Below, piece by piece: positions 5,490-8,386 of a stretch of 8,386 nucleotides of DNA. Positions within the stretch are counted from its first letter, which is position 1, and every line of letters starts with the position of its first letter. Position numbers and translations under genes: made by a program. The DNA is taken from the NCBI GenBank assembly GCA_019242465.1, contig JAFAVL010000033.1:1-8386 (forward strand), in the 5' to 3' direction. The notes beneath the pieces were generated by a model. It was not told where the DNA came from. It did no database searches and saw only the letters and a program-made list of their open reading frames with translations. The stretch is from Chroococcidiopsidaceae cyanobacterium CP_BM_RX_35 (GTDB lineage: Bacteria > Cyanobacteriota > Cyanobacteriia > Cyanobacteriales > Chroococcidiopsidaceae).

Positions 5490-7550
5490 ATGCTCTGTAG
5501 TTTTAACCAATTCAGCGAAATTTTTGCTACTTGCCAGCACAGTAAGGTGGGCAAGCTTTTGCCTGATGCTCTGTACGTCCATATTTCAGCGTTACAAGTT
5601 CTAGATCCTCTGTTACAAGACTACGAGAGTGAAGCTCGTCAGATTGCCCGTGATGTTGAAGGCGCAACGCTTGTCAAGTTCAGTATCAGCAAACCCAGTA
5701 TCTCTTACTTGTTCTATCCAGAATTTGATGCCGATCCCCATCCGGCTCTACAGACTAGTATTCGAGTTAATTTAAACACTCGCGAAGTAAACTACCGCGA
5801 CTACAGCAACACAAATAACCCATTCATTCTGCATCGTAAGGAGACATTCGTTACCCCGGACTATTCCCACTACCAGCAGTTTGCAGTATTGACTCGTCAA
5901 GAAGAAGCGTTAGGACTGCTGGATAATCCTCGTGCGATCGGTACTCGGTTGACATGGGAGGAGCGAATAGCACAGTTCAAGGTCACATTTCAGGGGCACA
6001 GCCTGGTTCATCGCTCGCTTGTCACTCAGACTTCCTCAATCAAGATTGACCGACATAAAGCAGCAATCGCTCGCAACGATTTCTCCAAGCCCATGCGTCT
6101 AGCCTTGGAAACAAGTCTTTTCACTCCAGAAACAACGTTTTTTGACTATGGCTGCGGTTTCGGGGGAGACATCGAGCGGGTTACCAAATTAGGTTACACC
6201 AGTTCCGGGTGGGACCCTTTTTATCGCTCTGATACACCCCTGACTGCGGCAGATATCGTTAACTTGGGCTACGTCATCAACGTGATTGAATCCCAAGCAG
6301 AGCGGCGAGAGGCATTGATTAAAGCCTGGGAACTAACTTACAAGGTTCTGATTGTGGCAGCGCAAGTTTTGATTACTCAAGGGAACAGCCAGATTGCCTA
6401 TGGCGATGGGGTAATCACGACGCGAAATACGTTTCAGAAGTATTACGATCAGGAGGAACTGAAGCTCTATATCGACCAAGTACTGGGCGTCGATGCGGTG
6501 CCCGTGGCTCTGGGGATCTACTTCATCTTTCGAGATGAAGCACAAGCCCAAAGTTTCCGAGCATCTCGGTTCCGATCGCGTGTCTCGGTTCCAAAGATTG
6601 AACTCGCTAGCAAGCGATTTGAGGACTATAAAGAACTTTTAGCTCCCCTAATGGCGTTTGTGACTGAGCGAGGACGACTCCCAGTTAAGGATGAATTACC
6701 AGAAGAGGAAGCATTGAGCGCTGAATTCGGCAACTTGCGCCGCGCCTTCCAGATTGTTCTACAAGCAACAAATCCTCAACAGTGGGATGAAATCACCGAG
6801 CGTCGTCGTCAGGATCTTTTGGTTTATCTTGCCCTTTCCCACTTTAGCCGTCGTCCCAAAGCGCGAGATTTAGCTCCAGATGTTCGCAACGATATTAAGT
6901 GCCTTTTCGGTAGCTACCACCAAGCCGGCACTGCGGCTGATATCATGCTGATGAGTGTGGGGAATTTAGAGACAATCGCAGAACGCTGTCAGAGTAGCCT
7001 AATTGGTAAGAAGCTTCCGAATTCTCTTTGGGTTCATGTTTCGGCGCTCGAAGCTCTTGAACCGTTACTACGTCTCTACGAGGGTTGTGCTTCTCGCACG
7101 CTCGGTCGTCCAGAAGAGGCAACGGTCGTCAAGTTTCACTTCCGCAAGCCTAAGATTACTTATCTGTTCTACCCGGACTTCGACACCGCTCCTCATCCTG
7201 CATTGTACACGAGTATGGAGATCGATCTGCGGGATTTGCACGTTCACTACCAGGAGTATGATCCAAATGACAATCCGCTCCTGCTGCACCAAAAGGATTT
7301 GCTAGTCAAGTCGGACTACCCCCTCTACGAGAAATTTGCCAAGTTGAGTCGGCAAGAGGAGGATTGGGGATTGCTAGATGATTGGAAGGCAATTAGCGAT
7401 CGCCAGGGTTGGTTAAAATGTCTGGAAGACCACTGTGCTGAGTTGAGAGGGCATAGAGTAGTTTGGCGGAAGGACGCCGATCCTTATCAGGTAAAGTTAG
7501 TACGCTCTGTAACTAGGGCAAAGCAGGCGAGGCGAAAAAGTGAGGAATAG
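5490..7550 (+). CDS. DNA phosphorothioation-associated putative methyltransferase family, with duplicated flanking domain
   Basis: 686 residues. I recognise it as the family named 'DNA phosphorothioation-associated putative methyltransferase' (TIGR04096 as I remember it); substrate and role are not established. Three parts are visible. Residues 19-156 and 504-641 are two copies of one domain: they align without a gap, with about 68 of 138 positions identical by hand count, including KF...KP.I.YLFYP.FD..PHPAL, NP..LH.K and RQEE..GLLD. Between them, residues about 205-350 form a class I SAM methyltransferase fold: motif I DYGCGFGGD (219-227), acidic motif in GWDPFY (Asp242), NLGYVINVIE (258-267). 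Residues 365-490 are a helical connector. The N/DPPY and PC motifs of ordinary N6-adenine, N4-cytosine and C5 DNA methyltransferases are not seen. No dnd or dpt gene is in the window. ATG 5490 is the only start consistent with the frame (TAA at 5439). No good Shine-Dalgarno is seen. It converges on the dehydrogenase gene. Confidence 0.82.
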   Translation: MLCSFNQFSEIFATCQHSKVGKLLPDALYVHISALQVLDPLLQDYESEARQIARDVEGATLVKFSISKPSISYLFYPEFDADPHPALQTSIRVNLNTREVNYRDYSNTNNPFILHRKETFVTPDYSHYQQFAVLTRQEEALGLLDNPRAIGTRLTWEERIAQFKVTFQGHSLVHRSLVTQTSSIKIDRHKAAIARNDFSKPMRLALETSLFTPETTFFDYGCGFGGDIERVTKLGYTSSGWDPFYRSDTPLTAADIVNLGYVINVIESQAERREALIKAWELTYKVLIVAAQVLITQGNSQIAYGDGVITTRNTFQKYYDQEELKLYIDQVLGVDAVPVALGIYFIFRDEAQAQSFRASRFRSRVSVPKIELASKRFEDYKELLAPLMAFVTERGRLPVKDELPEEEALSAEFGNLRRAFQIVLQATNPQQWDEITERRRQDLLVYLALSHFSRRPKARDLAPDVRNDIKCLFGSYHQAGTAADIMLMSVGNLETIAERCQSSLIGKKLPNSLWVHVSALEALEPLLRLYEGCASRTLGRPEEATVVKFHFRKPKITYLFYPDFDTAPHPALYTSMEIDLRDLHVHYQEYDPNDNPLLLHQKDLLVKSDYPLYEKFAKLSRQEEDWGLLDDWKAISDRQGWLKCLEDHCAELRGHRVVWRKDADPYQVKLVRSVTRAKQARRKSEE
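5544..5957 (+). repeat. First copy of the duplicated domain (protein-level direct repeat)
   Basis: Encodes residues 19-156 of the methyltransferase-like protein. It pairs codon for codon with 6999-7412. Similarity is clear in protein but much weaker in DNA, so this is an old internal duplication and not a recent DNA repeat. Confidence 0.85.
6999..7412 (+). repeat. Second copy of the duplicated domain (protein-level direct repeat)
   Basis: Encodes residues 504-641 and matches residues 19-156 with a constant offset of 485 residues and no gap. Conserved between copies are LP..L.VH.SAL, Y-L-F-Y-P, PHPAL, the LH.K motif and the RQEE/GLLD block. After this copy comes a basic tail (RAKQARRK) at the C-terminus. 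Confidence 0.85.
7396..7403. repeat. HIP1 octamer
   Basis: Exact GCGATCGC palindrome near the 3' end of the methyltransferase-like gene, within the second domain copy (Ser-Asp-Arg). Confidence 0.9.
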
Positions 7551-7800
7551 TGATGCTTGACTTAACCAAAGTCCAGTTGATTGCCCAATCTTATTCTTCT
7601 CTTGGACTGGGACAATATTCAGCTAATTTCAGTCTAAGTAATTTTTACATCTAAAGGACTGTAAAAGCCTTGATTTCTGGTTCTTACAGTCCAAGTAATT
7701 ATTACTCTTGATCGCGTCTCCCACTCTCGATGGGGGCAACACAGGATCGCACAGTACTCATAATTTGCTGCATGGAGCTAATACGGCAGCTTTGCGCAGA
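7551..7800. other. 250-bp spacer between convergent genes
   Basis: No coding region is seen. The left half (7601-7705) holds two tandem hairpin units, listed separately. The right half (7706-7800) shows nothing I recognise apart from scattered GATCGC partial HIP1-like words at 7710 and 7745. Confidence 0.6.
7601..7705. repeat. Two tandem hairpin units sharing a 19-base direct repeat
   Basis: Unit 1: CTTGGACTG (7601-7609) pairs with CAGTCTAAG (7630-7638), 9 bp with one G-U if transcribed. Unit 2: GGACTGTAA (7656-7664) pairs perfectly with TTACAGTCC (7684-7692). The right arms extend into a direct repeat: CAGTCTAAGTAATTTTTAC (7630-7648) and CAGTCCAAGTAATTATTAC (7687-7705), 17 of 19 identical. 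The core CAGTCYAAG therefore occurs four times in alternating orientation (the third copy is partial). Placed between two convergent genes it could serve as a two-way terminator, but there is only a short T-run after unit 1 and the arms are not GC-rich; a small dispersed repeat element is the other explanation. Confidence 0.7.
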
Positions 7801-8386
7801 TCACTTGTTAGCTGACCCTGGTTCACTGAGCTGGCGGTGCTGCTCCGCATTGACGGTATCAGGCAAGACCTTGCTCACGTTGCCCTGAAGCTTAGTCTTG
7901 AGCGAACCCGCGATGATATCATCCTTGCCTGCCATTAGGGCCTCAAAACCCTGCTTGGCGACTTCAGCCGGGTCATCCTTTTGACTTGCACCAACTTTAG
8001 TGTCGTCCATACCCGCGCGGTGGAAGAAGTTGGTATCGGTTGGTCCGGGCATGAGCGCGGTAACGGTTACGCCCGTATCCTTTAACTCGTTACGCAACCC
8101 CTCCGAGAAGGAGTGTATAAACGCCTTGGAGGCTGAGTAGACTGCCTCGAACGGACCAGGCATCAGGGCAGCAATGGACGAAGTAAAGAGAATTCGACCC
8201 TTGCCACGCTCAACCATATCCTTCACAACCCGCTTGGCAAGATGTACAGAAGACACAACATTCAGGTTGATGAGATTGAGTTCATCCTGTAAGTTGGTCT
8301 CGCGTGCAAAGTCACCGCCGACACCAACACCCGCATTGATCGCAATCGCGTCCACTGGTCTATTAGTTGCCTTAATCTGGTTGTAA
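7801..8386 (-). CDS. Short-chain dehydrogenase/reductase (SDR), 5'-partial
   Basis: Probable NAD(P)-dependent oxidoreductase of the classical SDR family; substrate unknown. The frame runs off the right edge, so the N-terminal part with the TGxxxGxG cofactor loop (roughly 70-80 residues) is missing; a GTG at 8355 is internal. In the 194-residue fragment: INAGVG (16-21, the NAG motif), INLNVVSS with the usual catalytic Asn region (about 39-46), TSSIAAL (68-74) carrying the catalytic Ser, YSASK (83-87) the catalytic Tyr and Lys, and the PGPTDTNF segment (113-120) that follows the active site. The C-terminal extension ends in LSEPGSANK. All visible catalytic residues are intact. By hand count of a few lines its GC content (about 53-60%) is higher than that of the kinase gene (about 42-47%), a hint of separate origin. 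Confidence 0.92.
   Translation of the reverse strand, partial: YNQIKATNRPVDAIAINAGVGVGGDFARETNLQDELNLINLNVVSSVHLAKRVVKDMVERGKGRILFTSSIAALMPGPFEAVYSASKAFIHSFSEGLRNELKDTGVTVTALMPGPTDTNFFHRAGMDDTKVGASQKDDPAEVAKQGFEALMAGKDDIIAGSLKTKLQGNVSKVLPDTVNAEQHRQLSEPGSANK

Noticed and set aside
7601..7705. Repeats considered as a CRISPR array
   Set aside because: There are only two imperfect repeats of 19 bases with hairpins spanning the interval, no regular spacers and no cas genes.
7551..7800. Possible insertion sequence ends or attachment site
   Set aside because: There is no transposase or integrase gene, no tRNA, and the inverted repeats are local hairpins and do not flank a gene.

Overview
The window looks like a piece of cyanobacterial chromosome. 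Three exact copies of the octamer GCGATCGC (the HIP1 palindrome over-represented in many cyanobacteria) lie at 1408, 3326 and 7396. The proteins also read like cyanobacterial members of their families: a GAF-GGDEF signalling protein, an LCP protein with a LytR_C tail, a short mannose-1-phosphate guanylyltransferase, and an ABC1 kinase with a C-terminal membrane anchor. Genus and species cannot be told from this. All family names come from recognising motifs; no search was run.

Layout. 1-804 (+) is the 3' part of a GAF-GGDEF diguanylate cyclase gene that begins before the window. It ends in two consecutive in-frame stops, followed in the same frame by what looks like the start of a lost EAL domain. 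841-2223 (-) is a divergent LCP cell-wall protein, convergent with it. A 130-145 bp divergent spacer with a C-rich minisatellite (G-quadruplex type on the minus strand) and a good sigma70-type promoter leads to manC (2368-3429, +) and then an ABC1/AarF-family kinase (3507-5153, +). A 336-bp AT-rich spacer precedes a 686-residue protein (5490-7550, +) that I recognise as the 'DNA phosphorothioation-associated putative methyltransferase' family. It converges on a short-chain dehydrogenase (7801-8386, -, cut by the window end). A 250-bp spacer with two tandem hairpin units lies between them.

How the genes relate. LCP and manC share a divergent upstream region and a plausible theme: GDP-mannose supply and attachment of glycopolymers to the cell envelope. 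The ABC1 kinase follows manC on the same strand but has a candidate promoter of its own. The methyltransferase-like gene stands alone, with its own spacer and no dnd/dpt genes in view.

Most notable points: (1) the methyltransferase-like protein carries the same ~138-residue domain on both sides of its SAM-binding core, alignable without gaps at about half identity; (2) the LCP protein has lost most of the acidic and arginine residues that define active LCP transferases; (3) the GGDEF protein appears to be a GGDEF-EAL protein truncated by stop codons at its linker; (4) a G-quadruplex-type minisatellite abuts the manC promoter; (5) a duplicated hairpin element lies between the last two genes. 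I see no CRISPR array, tRNA, rRNA, insertion sequence or phage gene.
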